NCBI RefSeq assembly: GCF_021887715.1
Contig: NZ_JAIQXX010000001.1
Location: forward strand, 186,001-250,000
Direction of reading: 5' to 3'
Source: Winogradskyella immobilis
Lineage (GTDB): Bacteria > Bacteroidota > Bacteroidia > Flavobacteriales > Flavobacteriaceae
DNA length: 64,000 bases
A program made the position numbers and the translations under genes. The notes under the pieces were generated by a model, which was given only the letters and a program-made list of their open reading frames with translations, ran no database searches and was not told the DNA's origin. Positions 52,629 to 61,585 of this stretch are shown in pieces. Numbering within the stretch: the stretch's first letter is position 1; the number at the start of each line of letters is the position of its first letter.

Positions 52629-54578
52629 ATGAGTACAAAAAATAAAAAGTGGTATAAAGTTTTAGATAATAGAAAAACGTTACCAGAAGGTCGTGTAAAA
52701 ACAGTAACTGCTGGCCACCAAGGTATTTGTCTAACACATTATAAAGGAAAATTCTCGGCATTAGATAATGCCTGTCCACATCAAGGTGGTCCTTTAGGAG
52801 AAGGTTCTATTGAAAATGGTATGTTGCGTTGCCCTTGGCACGGTTGGGATTTTGATCCTTGCAATGGGCAATCACCAGGAGGTCATGATGATAGTATTAA
52901 AACCTTTGAAGTTAAAGAAGAAGGTGATGCTATATATGTTGGACTTGAAGAAGAAGCACCTCACGAAGAGACCATATCAGATGTGATGATCCAAACCATG
53001 GTAAATTGGGGTGTTGATACCGTTTTTGGAATGGTAGGCCATAGTAACCTTGCTGTTGCAGATGCTATGCGAAGACAAGAAGAAAAAGGAAAACTGCAAT
53101 TTTTTGGAATTCGTCATGAAGGTGCTGCCTCTTTTGCTGCATCAGGTTATGCAAAATTAACAGGAAAACCCGCAGCTTGCTTTGGTATAGCTGGTCCAGG
53201 TGCTACCAATATGTATACAGGAATGTGGGATGCCAAAGTAGATAGAGCGCCTATGTTAGCACTTTCTGGTCAGGTAAACACACAGGTTATTGGTACTGGA
53301 GCATTTCAAGAAGTAGATTTAGTTAATGCGTTTGATAGCGTTTCAGAATTTAATCACGCTGTGCATTTAAATTCTAATCATAGTGAGTTAATGTCACTTG
53401 CTGTAAAGACAGCTTTAATAAAAAGAGATGTGGTTCACTTAACGTTTCCGGATGAAGTAGCATTCACTAAAAAACCTGAAAATTCTGTAGCTCAAACACC
53501 TGAGAACAGAATAACACCTTTTAATATTTCGCCACCAAAAGAGATGACGCAACAAGCAGTTGATTTGCTTAAAGCTTCAAAAAGACCAGTCATTATTGTA
53601 GGTCACGGTGCGCGTTTTCAAATGGAATCTATTATCGCTTACGCGGAAAGTTTAGACTGTCCAGTAATTACAACTTTTAAAGGAAAAGGATTAATAGCAG
53701 ATAATCACCCGTTAGGCTGTGGTGTACTAGGAAGAAGTGGTACACCTATAGCCTCTTGGTTTATGAATGAAAGTGATTTATTGTTAGTATTTGGTGCTTC
53801 TTTTTCAAACCATACTGGTATAACACCAAAGAAACCAATTATTCAAGTAGATTTTGATCCATTAGCATTGAGTAAGCATCATAAAGTTGATGTTGCTTTA
53901 TGGGGAGAAATATCCGAAACTTTAACCCTTTTAACAGCACAGACAAAAGGGAATACCAACACCACAAATCAGCGAAAAGAAATAGCTGATAGATGGCAAT
54001 ATTGGAAAGAAGAAAAAGAAAGTCGTCTTAAAGATTGCGGTAGTGCTTTAAGTTCAATTGCTGTATTTAATGCTATGAATAAGGTAACGCCAGACAATGC
54101 TGTAATTGCTGTAGATGTTGGTAATAACACCTACTCTTTTGGAAGATATTTTGAGCCAAAAAATCAATCAGTATTAATGTCGGGTTATCTAGGATCCATT
54201 GGTTTTGCTTTACCAGCAGCAATGGGAGCTTGGGCAGCAGAAGGAGATAAAAGACCAATATGGTCTGTTTCTGGTGATGCTGGATTGGGCCAATATTTAG
54301 CTGAAATAAATACGATTGTTAAATACAATATGAATATTAAGCATATTGTATTAAACAATTCTGAACTCGGTAAAATATCAAAAGAACAACGTGCAGCAGA
54401 AGTAGATGTATGGCAAACGTCATTAACAAATCCAAGTTTTGCTCAATATGCTGAAAATTGTGGTGCTTTAGGAATTCGTGTTGAAAAACTAGAAGACTTA
54501 ATTCCTGCAATGAAAAAACTTAATGAACATAATGGTCCTGCACTTTTGGAGGTCATTACAGATGTAAATTTAATTTAA
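52629..54578 (+). CDS. Rieske domain fused to a TPP-dependent enzyme (pyruvate oxidase/acetolactate-synthase-like)
   Basis: Residues 1-110 are a Rieske [2Fe-2S] domain with Cys49, His51, Cys68 and His71. Residues about 113-649 are a complete TPP enzyme: PYR domain with the catalytic Glu164 in GIRHEGAASFAA, a central domain (RPVIIVGHGARF), and the cofactor domain with SGDAGLGQYLAEIN and VLNNSELGKIS. The usual GDG is GDA here, while the Asp and the later Asn-Asn are kept. This class decarboxylates pyruvate or related 2-oxo acids. A Rieske domain is not part of standard members and suggests an electron-transfer partner. The malic enzyme two genes downstream could provide pyruvate. Confidence 0.93.
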   Translation: MSTKNKKWYKVLDNRKTLPEGRVKTVTAGHQGICLTHYKGKFSALDNACPHQGGPLGEGSIENGMLRCPWHGWDFDPCNGQSPGGHDDSIKTFEVKEEGDAIYVGLEEEAPHEETISDVMIQTMVNWGVDTVFGMVGHSNLAVADAMRRQEEKGKLQFFGIRHEGAASFAASGYAKLTGKPAACFGIAGPGATNMYTGMWDAKVDRAPMLALSGQVNTQVIGTGAFQEVDLVNAFDSVSEFNHAVHLNSNHSELMSLAVKTALIKRDVVHLTFPDEVAFTKKPENSVAQTPENRITPFNISPPKEMTQQAVDLLKASKRPVIIVGHGARFQMESIIAYAESLDCPVITTFKGKGLIADNHPLGCGVLGRSGTPIASWFMNESDLLLVFGASFSNHTGITPKKPIIQVDFDPLALSKHHKVDVALWGEISETLTLLTAQTKGNTNTTNQRKEIADRWQYWKEEKESRLKDCGSALSSIAVFNAMNKVTPDNAVIAVDVGNNTYSFGRYFEPKNQSVLMSGYLGSIGFALPAAMGAWAAEGDKRPIWSVSGDAGLGQYLAEINTIVKYNMNIKHIVLNNSELGKISKEQRAAEVDVWQTSLTNPSFAQYAENCGALGIRVEKLEDLIPAMKKLNEHNGPALLEVITDVNLI

Positions 54579-54595
54579 TACTAAATAGAATAAAA

Positions 54596-54979
54596 ATGTT
54601 ACAAAATTTAAAAAACGGAGTTGCAGCACAAGGTTATGATGTTGTGTCATTCTTTAATGGAACACCTTTAAAAGGTCAAACAAGCCATTCAGCTAATTAT
54701 AATGACGCAAAATATGTTTTTGCTTCTGCCGAAAATCAAAAAAAGTTTGAAGCATCGCCAGAAAGTTATGCGCCAGAATATGGTGGCTTTTGCGCTATTG
54801 CAATGTCTGAAGAGAAAGAAGTTGACCCAAACCCTAAAAGTTGGGAAATTAGAGATGGAAAATTATATTTTTTCACAAGAATGCTTTTCGGAATTATTGA
54901 TGCTAAAAGACAATGGGTTAAAAAACCTGAAGAGTTAAGAGATTTAGCAGATAAAGCTTGGTCTAAAATGAACGCATAA
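54596..54979 (+). CDS. YHS-domain protein
   Basis: The 127-residue protein has a YHS core: GYDVVSFFNG near residue 14, YVFASAENQKKFEASPESYAPEYGGFCAIAMSEEKEVDPNPKSWEIRDGKLYFF, with the conserved Cys in GGFCA. YHS domains bind metal (often copper or iron) in small soluble proteins. No signal peptide is present, so it is cytoplasmic. Its stop overlaps the ATG of the malic enzyme gene by one base. A metal-handling or cluster-supply role for the redox operon is plausible but unproven. Confidence 0.88.
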   Translation: MLQNLKNGVAAQGYDVVSFFNGTPLKGQTSHSANYNDAKYVFASAENQKKFEASPESYAPEYGGFCAIAMSEEKEVDPNPKSWEIRDGKLYFFTRMLFGIIDAKRQWVKKPEELRDLADKAWSKMNA

Positions 54980-56166
54980 TGGCACAACACGATTTTAATA
55001 AAGAATCCCTAGAACTTCACAAAAAGCACAAGGGAAAGATTGAAGTAGTATCAAAGATTGAAGTAAATACTACAGACGATCTTTCTCGCGTATACTCACC
55101 TGGAGTAGCAGCACCATGCTTAGCAATTGCAGAAAATGTAGATGAAGCATATAACTTAACTATAAAAGGAAATACAATTGCAGTGGTTTCTGATGGAACA
55201 GCAGTTTTAGGCTTAGGGAATATTGGACCAGAAGCTGCAATTCCTGTTATGGAAGGTAAAGCCATGTTATTTAAAAAATTCGCAAATGTTGATGCATTTC
55301 CTATTTGTTTAAACACAACTGTCGCTTCTGAAATTATTGAAACTGTAAAACGAATTGCACCTGTATTTGGTGGTGTAAATCTAGAAGACATTTCGGCACC
55401 TCGTAGTTTTGAAGTTGAATCTGCTTTACAAGACATTGGTATTCCAGTATTTCATGATGACCAACACGGAACAGCAATTGTTGCTCTTGCTGGAATATTA
55501 AATAGTTGCAAAGTATTAGGTAAAGATATTTCAGATTTAAAAATTGTAATTAATGGTGCTGGCGCAGCAGGAATTGCAATTTCGCGTTTATTACGATGTA
55601 TCAGTATTGATCCTAATGTTTGTATTCCTGTAAAGCAAGTACTAGTATGTGATAGTAAAGGTATTATTCATAAAAACAGAACCAATTTAAACCCTGTTAA
55701 AAAAGAATTACTTAGCTATTCTAACCCTGAGAGTATTGAAGGAACATTGAAAGATGCTATTAAAGGTGCAGATGTATTTATTGGTGTAAGTGTTGCTAAT
55801 ATATTGACAGCAGAGGATATAAAAACAATGGCTAAAAACCCTGTGATTTTTGCATTAGCAAACCCTGACCCAGAGATTATGCCAGAAGAAGCATATAAAG
55901 GAGGCGCAGCAATTATTGCAACAGGAAGAAGTGATTATCCTAATCAAGTTAATAATGTATTAGCATTTCCAGGTATTTTTAGAGGCGCATTAGATTGCAG
56001 AGCAAAACGTATTACGCCTAAAATGAAAATTGCCGCTGCTTATGCTATTGCAGATTGTGTAATGAATCCTGACAAGGAAAATATTATACCAAAAAGTTTA
56101 AATAAAGAAATCGCATCTAAGGTAGCTGAAGCTGTAAAACAAGCCTATGTAGATTATGATGAGTAA
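54979..56166 (+). CDS. Malic enzyme, short form
   Basis: The 395-residue protein is a malic enzyme: SPGVAAPCLAIAEN, GNIGPEAAIPVMEGKAMLFKKF, the HDDQHGTAIVALAGIL metal/substrate block and the NAD-binding VINGAGAAGIAISRLL. It lacks the phosphotransacetylase domain fused to the 760-residue form common in this phylum, so this is the short form. It oxidatively decarboxylates malate to pyruvate, making NAD(P)H. Coenzyme preference cannot be read with confidence. It overlaps the YHS gene by one base and the protease gene by a few bases. Confidence 0.93.
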   Translation: MAQHDFNKESLELHKKHKGKIEVVSKIEVNTTDDLSRVYSPGVAAPCLAIAENVDEAYNLTIKGNTIAVVSDGTAVLGLGNIGPEAAIPVMEGKAMLFKKFANVDAFPICLNTTVASEIIETVKRIAPVFGGVNLEDISAPRSFEVESALQDIGIPVFHDDQHGTAIVALAGILNSCKVLGKDISDLKIVINGAGAAGIAISRLLRCISIDPNVCIPVKQVLVCDSKGIIHKNRTNLNPVKKELLSYSNPESIEGTLKDAIKGADVFIGVSVANILTAEDIKTMAKNPVIFALANPDPEIMPEEAYKGGAAIIATGRSDYPNQVNNVLAFPGIFRGALDCRAKRITPKMKIAAAYAIADCVMNPDKENIIPKSLNKEIASKVAEAVKQAYVDYDE

Positions 56167-57175
56167 AATTAGGAACATAATAAGTTATTTGTTTTTATTA
56201 TTTATTACAACAAACCTTAATGCTCAAGATTTATCTGTATTGTTTGAACAGCTTGATTTGTCAGTCGTAACCATTGAGGTTGTAGAGTATAAAGTTAAAG
56301 ACCGACAAGTAACAAGTTCTGGAGGTTTAGGCTCTGGTGTAATCATTGATAAGGAAGGTCTAATTCTTACAGCTGCGCACGTCGTTGAATCCGCAAATGA
56401 AATATCTGTTAAATTACAGAATGGTACTTCATTTCCAGCAGATGTAGTGTCAAGTTCAACTGCGGCAGATGTAGCGCTTCTTAAGCTAAGAAAGGTTCCG
56501 CAAAACCTAAAACCTGCAACTTTAGGAAATTCTAATAATTCAAAGATTGGGGAGCAGATACTTATTATTGGTGCTCCGCGTGGTCTTGAACATTCTTTGT
56601 CTGTTGGGCATATAAGTCGTAAGATGAATAAAAATATGATTTCTAATGGTGAAATGGCAGGTTTTATACAGACAGATGCTTCTATAAATCAAGGGAATTC
56701 TGGCGGACCAATGTTTAATTTAAAAGGCGAAGTTATAGGTGTTGTCAGTTTTATACTTACTAATAGTGGAGGATTTGAAGGTCTTGGTTTTGCAGTAGAT
56801 ATTGATACGGCAAAAAAAGTATTGTTTGATGTCAATAGTTTTTGGACGGGTTTTGATGGTGTTTTTTTAAGCGAAGGATTAGCAGGTGTTTTTAATACTC
56901 CGCAAAAATCTGGAGTCTTAATTCAACGCGTAACATCAAATTCATTTGCTGATAAAATAGGATTAAGGCCTGGAGTTATTCAAGCAGAAATACTAGGTCA
57001 AAAAATATGGTTAGGAGGTGATATTATTTTAAGCATTCAAGGATTAAGTTGTAATGCACCTCACGATTTAGGTAATATTAAAAAACAGATTGAGAATCTC
57101 AAAGCTGGAGACCAAGTTCTTATTGAAGTTTTGAGAAAAGGAAAAGTATTAACTCTTGAAGCTAAATTTTTATAG
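56159..57175 (+). CDS. Secreted trypsin-like serine protease with PDZ-like C-terminus (DegP-like)
   Basis: The 338-residue protein has a signal peptide (IISYLFLLFITTNLNAQ) and a trypsin-like catalytic domain with His in TAAHVVES, Asp in AADVALLKL and Ser in INQGNSGGPMFN. The last 90 residues include a PDZ-like segment (VLIQRVTSNSFADKIGLRPG, GGDIILSIQG). It would act in the periplasm in protein quality control. A Met one codon earlier is possible. It overlaps the malic enzyme gene by eight bases and may be the operon's last gene; a 176-base gap without a clear hairpin follows. Confidence 0.92.
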   Translation: MSKIRNIISYLFLLFITTNLNAQDLSVLFEQLDLSVVTIEVVEYKVKDRQVTSSGGLGSGVIIDKEGLILTAAHVVESANEISVKLQNGTSFPADVVSSSTAADVALLKLRKVPQNLKPATLGNSNNSKIGEQILIIGAPRGLEHSLSVGHISRKMNKNMISNGEMAGFIQTDASINQGNSGGPMFNLKGEVIGVVSFILTNSGGFEGLGFAVDIDTAKKVLFDVNSFWTGFDGVFLSEGLAGVFNTPQKSGVLIQRVTSNSFADKIGLRPGVIQAEILGQKIWLGGDIILSIQGLSCNAPHDLGNIKKQIENLKAGDQVLIEVLRKGKVLTLEAKFL

Positions 57176-57351
57176 TAAAATAGAATTAAAACTAGTGGGT
57201 AATTTATGTTTACTATTGAGATGTAAGCACACATTTAGATACTCTTAAAGTTGAAATGAAAAAACGACTCATAAGTAAAAAGGAACCTTACAGATATCAG
57301 AATAATGAACGCTTCAAATAAATGAGACATTGTGAGTAAGATGTATTAAAT

Positions 57352-58002
57352 ATGAACCAATTTATTTTGAATTATATAAAAAAGCATAAATACTTAATTG
57401 CTCTTTTAAGTGTCTTTAATTTTTTGTTAACTCCTATTCATATTGGTCTGAGTGATTTTAATCCAGCTTATGTTATCGTTGTAAATTATACACTAGTAAT
57501 TTTAGGTAGTTCATTAATTGCATCTAAAAAAATAGCGAAATGGACGACATACATTATAGGGTTTCTAACATTAATAGCCATTTGGTTAGAATTTTCTGAT
57601 CCTAGCTCTAGGCCTATTTTAATTTATAGGTTAACATTTTCATTTTTATTGTTTGCTTGTTTCTGTATCGTTCTTATAAAACAATTATTAAAAATAAAAG
57701 AGGTAAATCTACAGTTTATTCTAGGCCCGTTATTAGGATTTCTATACTTAGGAATTATTGGAGGAATTCTCTTTGAATCTATTCATTTAATGAACTCTAA
57801 TTCATTTCAATTAATAGATGGTTACTCTGGTTACAGTTTTTATTACTTCAGTTTTATAAGCATTACTACTGTTGGTTATGGAGATATTACTCCACTTACT
57901 GCTCCTGCACAATCGCTTACGCTTGTTATGAATATCATAGGACAGTTCTACCTTGCGATTGTTATTGGTGTTTTTGTGGGGAAATATATTAACACAAAAT
58001 AA
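57352..58002 (+). CDS. Potassium-channel-like membrane protein
   Basis: The 216-residue protein has about four N-terminal membrane helices and a two-helix pore module with the selectivity-filter signature TTVGYGDITP at about residue 180, followed by a final helix (SLTLVMNIIGQFYLAIVIGVFVG). This fits Kv/2TM-type K+ channels; no cytoplasmic RCK domain is present. It ends six bases before the polyphosphate kinase gene, on the same strand. Its membership of one operon with the kinase and the Pycsar-type protein is strongly suggested by spacing. Confidence 0.88.
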   Translation: MNQFILNYIKKHKYLIALLSVFNFLLTPIHIGLSDFNPAYVIVVNYTLVILGSSLIASKKIAKWTTYIIGFLTLIAIWLEFSDPSSRPILIYRLTFSFLLFACFCIVLIKQLLKIKEVNLQFILGPLLGFLYLGIIGGILFESIHLMNSNSFQLIDGYSGYSFYYFSFISITTVGYGDITPLTAPAQSLTLVMNIIGQFYLAIVIGVFVGKYINTK

Positions 58003-58008
58003 AATGAG

Positions 58009-60006
58009 ATGTCATTAAATACTAAAGAATATTACAATAGAGATTTATCGTGGTTAAGATTTAATCATCGCGTACTTCAAGAAGCTGCAGATAAAAGAAA
58101 TCCGTTATATGAGCGTATTAAGTTTTTGGCCATTTTTTCTTCTAATTTAGACGAGTTTTTTAAAGTACGTGTTTCAGATATTAGAAAAATAAAACAGTTA
58201 GATAAACCACTTCGAAAACGACTAATAACAAAGCCAAATAAGTTATTAAAAGAAATTAAGAAACAAGTTGATAGTCAGCAAAAGGAATTTGGACGTATCT
58301 TTTTTGATGAGATTATTCCAGCATTAGAAAGTGAAGATATTCATCTCTTACCCTATAAAGAATTTAACAAAGAGCAACAGAAGTTTAGCGAAACCTATTA
58401 TAAAGAAAAAATTCAACCATCACAATCTTTAAGCATTAGTGAAAATAAACCATTTATTGAAAACGAAGCCTTGTATCTCGTTGCTCAAATGGTAGATAAC
58501 TCACTGATTTGGGTAAAAATAAATGAAGATACGCCTCGGTTTATAGAGCTCCCTTCTACAGACAATAAGCACTATATCACATTTGTTGATGATATTATAA
58601 AACACAATTTAAACGCATATTATAAGCTAGATTTTTATAGTATAAAAATATCGAGAGATGCAGAGTTATATATAGAGAATGAGTATTCGGGTAATTTGCT
58701 AGACAAAATTAAAAACGCATTGCCTAATAGAGTTAGTGGTCAAGTAACTAGGGCTTTATTTGATGAGTTAATACCAGAAAAATTACAATTAAAGATAAAC
58801 GAAGCTTTAGATATTAATGATACAGATATTATAAAAGGTGGAACCTATCATAATTTTAAAGACTTTTTTGGTTTCCCAAACCCGACTTCCAAAAACCTAT
58901 CCTTTGTAGATTTACCGCCATTACATAACAAAGCATTTGATGATTACACGAGTATATTTAGTGCAATAAAATCTAAAGATAGGCTTTTGCATTTCCCATA
59001 CCAATCGTATCAACCTGTTATTCAGTTAATAGAAGAAGCTTCTACGGATGTAAATGTTACAAAAATTAAAATAACATTATATAGAGTTTCAAAAGATTCT
59101 CTTGTTGCAAATGCCCTTTTAAAAGCAGCCAAAAATGGCAAAGATGTTTTTGTTTTTATTGAGACTAAAGCACGTTTTGATGAAGAAAATAATATAAAAT
59201 GGGGCAAAGTTTTAGAAGAAAATGGTGCTAACGTAGTCTATAGTTATCCGGGAATAAAAGTACATTCTAAAATTTTATATATAGAGCGTAATGAAGAAAA
59301 TAAATCACGTGTTTATGGTTATATAAGTACTGGTAATTTTAATGAAAAAACATCAAAAATATATACAGATTATGGCTTGATGACGTCAAATTCTAAAATT
59401 ACAAAAGAACTCAAACAAGTATTTCAGGTATTAGAACGAGATATTATAATTCCTAAATCTAAACGGCTTTTAATATCACCATTTACAACACGAAGCACAT
59501 TTAGAGAGTTAATAGAAGTCGAAATTGAGAATGCAAAAGCAGGTAAAGATGCCTATATAATTTTAAAATTAAATAGTCTTCAAGATGCTAAAATGATTAA
59601 GTTACTCTATAAAGCCAGTAATGCAGGTGTAAAAATCAGATTATTCATACGTGGTATTTGTTGCTTAATTCCTGGGGTTGAAGGGCAAAGTGAAAACATA
59701 TACATAACCAGTATTGTCGATCGATTTTTAGAACATGGAAGATTGTATATTTTCGGAAATAATGGAGAAGAAAAAATGTATCTTGGTTCTGCAGATTGGA
59801 TGACGCGTAATTTAGATCATAGAATAGAAGTGATAACACCTGTTTTAGATCGAGATATTCATTTAAAACTAAAAGAATTATTGGACTTGCAATTAAATGA
59901 CACTACAAAATCAAGGATAATAGATTGTGATCAAATTAATAATTATGTAGAAAAAGGTTCGTTAAAAGAATCTTCTCAGCATACAATATATAAAACGTTA
60001 TTATGA
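58009..60006 (+). CDS. ppk1: Polyphosphate kinase 1
   Basis: The enzyme reversibly builds polyphosphate from ATP. The 665-residue protein has the PPK1 start (YYNRDLSWLRFNHRVLQEA), the DEFFKVRVSDI region, the two phospholipase-D-like catalytic blocks with GIKVHSKILYI and STGNFNEKTSKIYTDYGL, and later FLEHGRLYIFGNNGEEKMYLGSADWMTRNLDHR. The His of VHSK and the His of LEHG, which correspond to the phosphorylated and auxiliary residues of E. coli PPK, are present. It is slightly shorter than the E. coli enzyme (688). The stop overlaps the start of the next gene by four bases (ATGA). Confidence 0.95.
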   Translation: MSLNTKEYYNRDLSWLRFNHRVLQEAADKRNPLYERIKFLAIFSSNLDEFFKVRVSDIRKIKQLDKPLRKRLITKPNKLLKEIKKQVDSQQKEFGRIFFDEIIPALESEDIHLLPYKEFNKEQQKFSETYYKEKIQPSQSLSISENKPFIENEALYLVAQMVDNSLIWVKINEDTPRFIELPSTDNKHYITFVDDIIKHNLNAYYKLDFYSIKISRDAELYIENEYSGNLLDKIKNALPNRVSGQVTRALFDELIPEKLQLKINEALDINDTDIIKGGTYHNFKDFFGFPNPTSKNLSFVDLPPLHNKAFDDYTSIFSAIKSKDRLLHFPYQSYQPVIQLIEEASTDVNVTKIKITLYRVSKDSLVANALLKAAKNGKDVFVFIETKARFDEENNIKWGKVLEENGANVVYSYPGIKVHSKILYIERNEENKSRVYGYISTGNFNEKTSKIYTDYGLMTSNSKITKELKQVFQVLERDIIIPKSKRLLISPFTTRSTFRELIEVEIENAKAGKDAYIILKLNSLQDAKMIKLLYKASNAGVKIRLFIRGICCLIPGVEGQSENIYITSIVDRFLEHGRLYIFGNNGEEKMYLGSADWMTRNLDHRIEVITPVLDRDIHLKLKELLDLQLNDTTKSRIIDCDQINNYVEKGSLKESSQHTIYKTLL

Positions 60007-60629
60007 GCGATAAACGGAAAGAGAAGGCAGAAGATCAATATTTAATGGAAGGATTAAATGTAGATAAAGATGCGTTAAAACAATTAAAAAAGAAATTAGC
60101 AAAAGTAGCACCAAGATCAGAAAGAGGTGTAGAAACATTATTTAGATTGTTATCTAAAAATCAGTATACTTTAAATACAATGATAGATACAAAATCAAAT
60201 ATTTTGATATCAATAAATGCATTGATTTTGTCATTAATATTAGGAACTGTAATGAGTCAATTGAGTACTGATCCTCATCTTATATTTCCAATTGTAATGA
60301 TGTTATTTACCAATTTAGCATCAATCGCTTTTGCTATTTTCGCTACGCGCCCAGAACTTGTACATGGAAAAAGAGAAGCTAAAAATTTAATGTTTTATGG
60401 CAACTTTCAAGATATGGAGGAAGATGAGTATATCAGTAAGGTGACCAACTTAATGAATGAAGGTGATGAGCTTTATAAAACCATTGCTACTGATACTTAC
60501 CATTTAGGAAAAACGATTGATCGTAAATTTAAGTTACTTCGAAAATCGTTTAATATTTTTTTAATAGGAATTATTTTGTCGGTAATTGCATTTATTGGTT
60601 GCCATGCTTTATTTGGTGGTCTTATATAA
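60003..60629 (+). CDS. Pycsar-effector-type membrane protein (DUF5706/PycTM-like)
   Basis: The 208-residue protein has a charged helical N-terminus of about 50 residues, then RLLSKNQYTLNTMIDTKSNILISINALILSLILG, the signature region of Pycsar transmembrane effectors (DUF5706), a second membrane helix (IFPIVMMLFTNLASIAFAIFATRPE) and a C-terminal helix. In Pycsar defence, a cyclase makes cCMP or cUMP that opens such effectors to damage the membrane. No cyclase is next to this gene, and the N-terminal HD domain found in longer flavobacterial relatives, as I recall, is missing. It is translationally coupled to ppk1 by a four-base overlap. Confidence 0.85.
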   Translation: MSDKRKEKAEDQYLMEGLNVDKDALKQLKKKLAKVAPRSERGVETLFRLLSKNQYTLNTMIDTKSNILISINALILSLILGTVMSQLSTDPHLIFPIVMMLFTNLASIAFAIFATRPELVHGKREAKNLMFYGNFQDMEEDEYISKVTNLMNEGDELYKTIATDTYHLGKTIDRKFKLLRKSFNIFLIGIILSVIAFIGCHALFGGLI

Positions 60630-60633
60630 AACC

Positions 60634-60674
60634 AAAAAACTCGCAACGTTTTCAAAATGAAATTGTTACGAGTT
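60634..60674 (-). terminator. Intrinsic terminator for tRNA-Phe (minus strand)
   Basis: Minus strand AACTCGTAAC and GTTGCGAGTT pair with one mismatch around a 17-base loop, followed by TTTTTTGG. It lies five bases beyond the CCA of the tRNA and could also stop plus-strand transcription. Confidence 0.65.
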
Positions 60675-60678
60675 ATGG

Positions 60679-60754
60679 TGGTGGTGCCTCCAGGAATCGA
60701 ACCAGGGACACAAGGATTTTCAGTCCTTTGCTCTACCAACTGAGCTAAGGCACC
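60679..60754 (-). tRNA. tRNA-Phe (GAA), with encoded CCA
   Basis: On the minus strand the 76-base sequence folds as a full cloverleaf: acceptor GGTGCCT/AGGCACC, D-arm GCTC-AGTTGGTAGA-GAGC, anticodon loop CTGAAAA with GAA, T-arm with GGTTCGATTC. The 3' CCA is encoded at 60679-60681. It stands alone between the Pycsar-type gene and coaX, antisense to both. Confidence 0.97.
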
Positions 60755-60831
60755 AATTGCTTAATTAAGCGGATGCAAATATATATTCATTTTTAGTATT
60801 ACCAAAAAGAAATTGCTAAAATTTGATTTTA

Positions 60832-60839
60832 TAAATTTG
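60832..60839 (+). promoter_or_regulatory. Bacteroidota -7 promoter element TAAATTTG
   Basis: Exact TAnnTTTG match 17 bases before the coaX ATG, with a TTG at 60813-60815 (16-base spacing) as a possible -33 element. Confidence 0.55.
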
Positions 60840-60856
60840 CACTCTATAAAAAGTCT

Positions 60857-61585
60857 ATGAACCTTGTAATTGATGTTGGTAATACCTTTATAAAATTTGC
60901 TGTTTTTGGCAGAGAAACCTTAGAGCATAAGGTGCGTTTTAAGTCATCTCATTTTATTGCGGAATTTAAGGCTGTAAAAGAAGCATATCCAAATTTAAAA
61001 CGCGCTATAATATCCTCTGTTGGAAACCTAAAAGCCGATTGTATTGAGTTAGCAACCGAAAATATTGACCTCATAACCTTAGATGCTAAAACAAAATTAC
61101 CTTTTATAAATAGTTATAAAACTCCAAAAACATTAGGAGTAGATCGTATAGCTTTAGTAAGTGCATCAGTAAAAGAATTTCCTAAAAAAAATGTATTAAT
61201 TATAGATGCGGGAACATGTGTTACTTATGATTTTATTACGGATAAAAACGAATATTTAGGAGGCGCTATTTCACCAGGAATTAGATTAAGATATCAAACG
61301 CTACATAATTTAACAGCAAATCTTCCGTTATTAAAAACTAGCCAGCCTGAAAACATTATTGGTAATACAACGGAATCTGCAATTCATTCTGGGATTGTAA
61401 ATGGAATAATTAAGGAAATTGATGGTGTAATAGATGAATATCGTCATAAATACTCAGATTTAACAATTATTTTAACAGGTGGAGATGCTAAATTCTTGTC
61501 AAACCAATTAAAAAATAGCATATTTGCGAATTCGAATTTTCTGTTAGAAGGTTTGAACTTTATTCTAGAATTTAATTCAAAATAA
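60857..61585 (+). CDS. coaX: Type III pantothenate kinase
   Basis: The 242-residue protein phosphorylates pantothenate, the first step of CoA synthesis. It has the ASKHA-fold signatures of the CoaX type: DVGNTFIKFAVF at residues 5-16, TLGVDRIALVSA, IIDAGTCVTYDFI and ILTGGDAKFL. The length fits the family. It starts from its own promoter and is followed immediately by the outer-membrane protein gene (stop and ATG share one base). Confidence 0.96.
   Translation: MNLVIDVGNTFIKFAVFGRETLEHKVRFKSSHFIAEFKAVKEAYPNLKRAIISSVGNLKADCIELATENIDLITLDAKTKLPFINSYKTPKTLGVDRIALVSASVKEFPKKNVLIIDAGTCVTYDFITDKNEYLGGAISPGIRLRYQTLHNLTANLPLLKTSQPENIIGNTTESAIHSGIVNGIIKEIDGVIDEYRHKYSDLTIILTGGDAKFLSNQLKNSIFANSNFLLEGLNFILEFNSK

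Noticed and set aside
55017..55436. Minus-strand frame of 139 codons antisense to the malic enzyme
   Set aside because: The malic enzyme is unambiguous on the plus strand; the antisense frame has no family signature.
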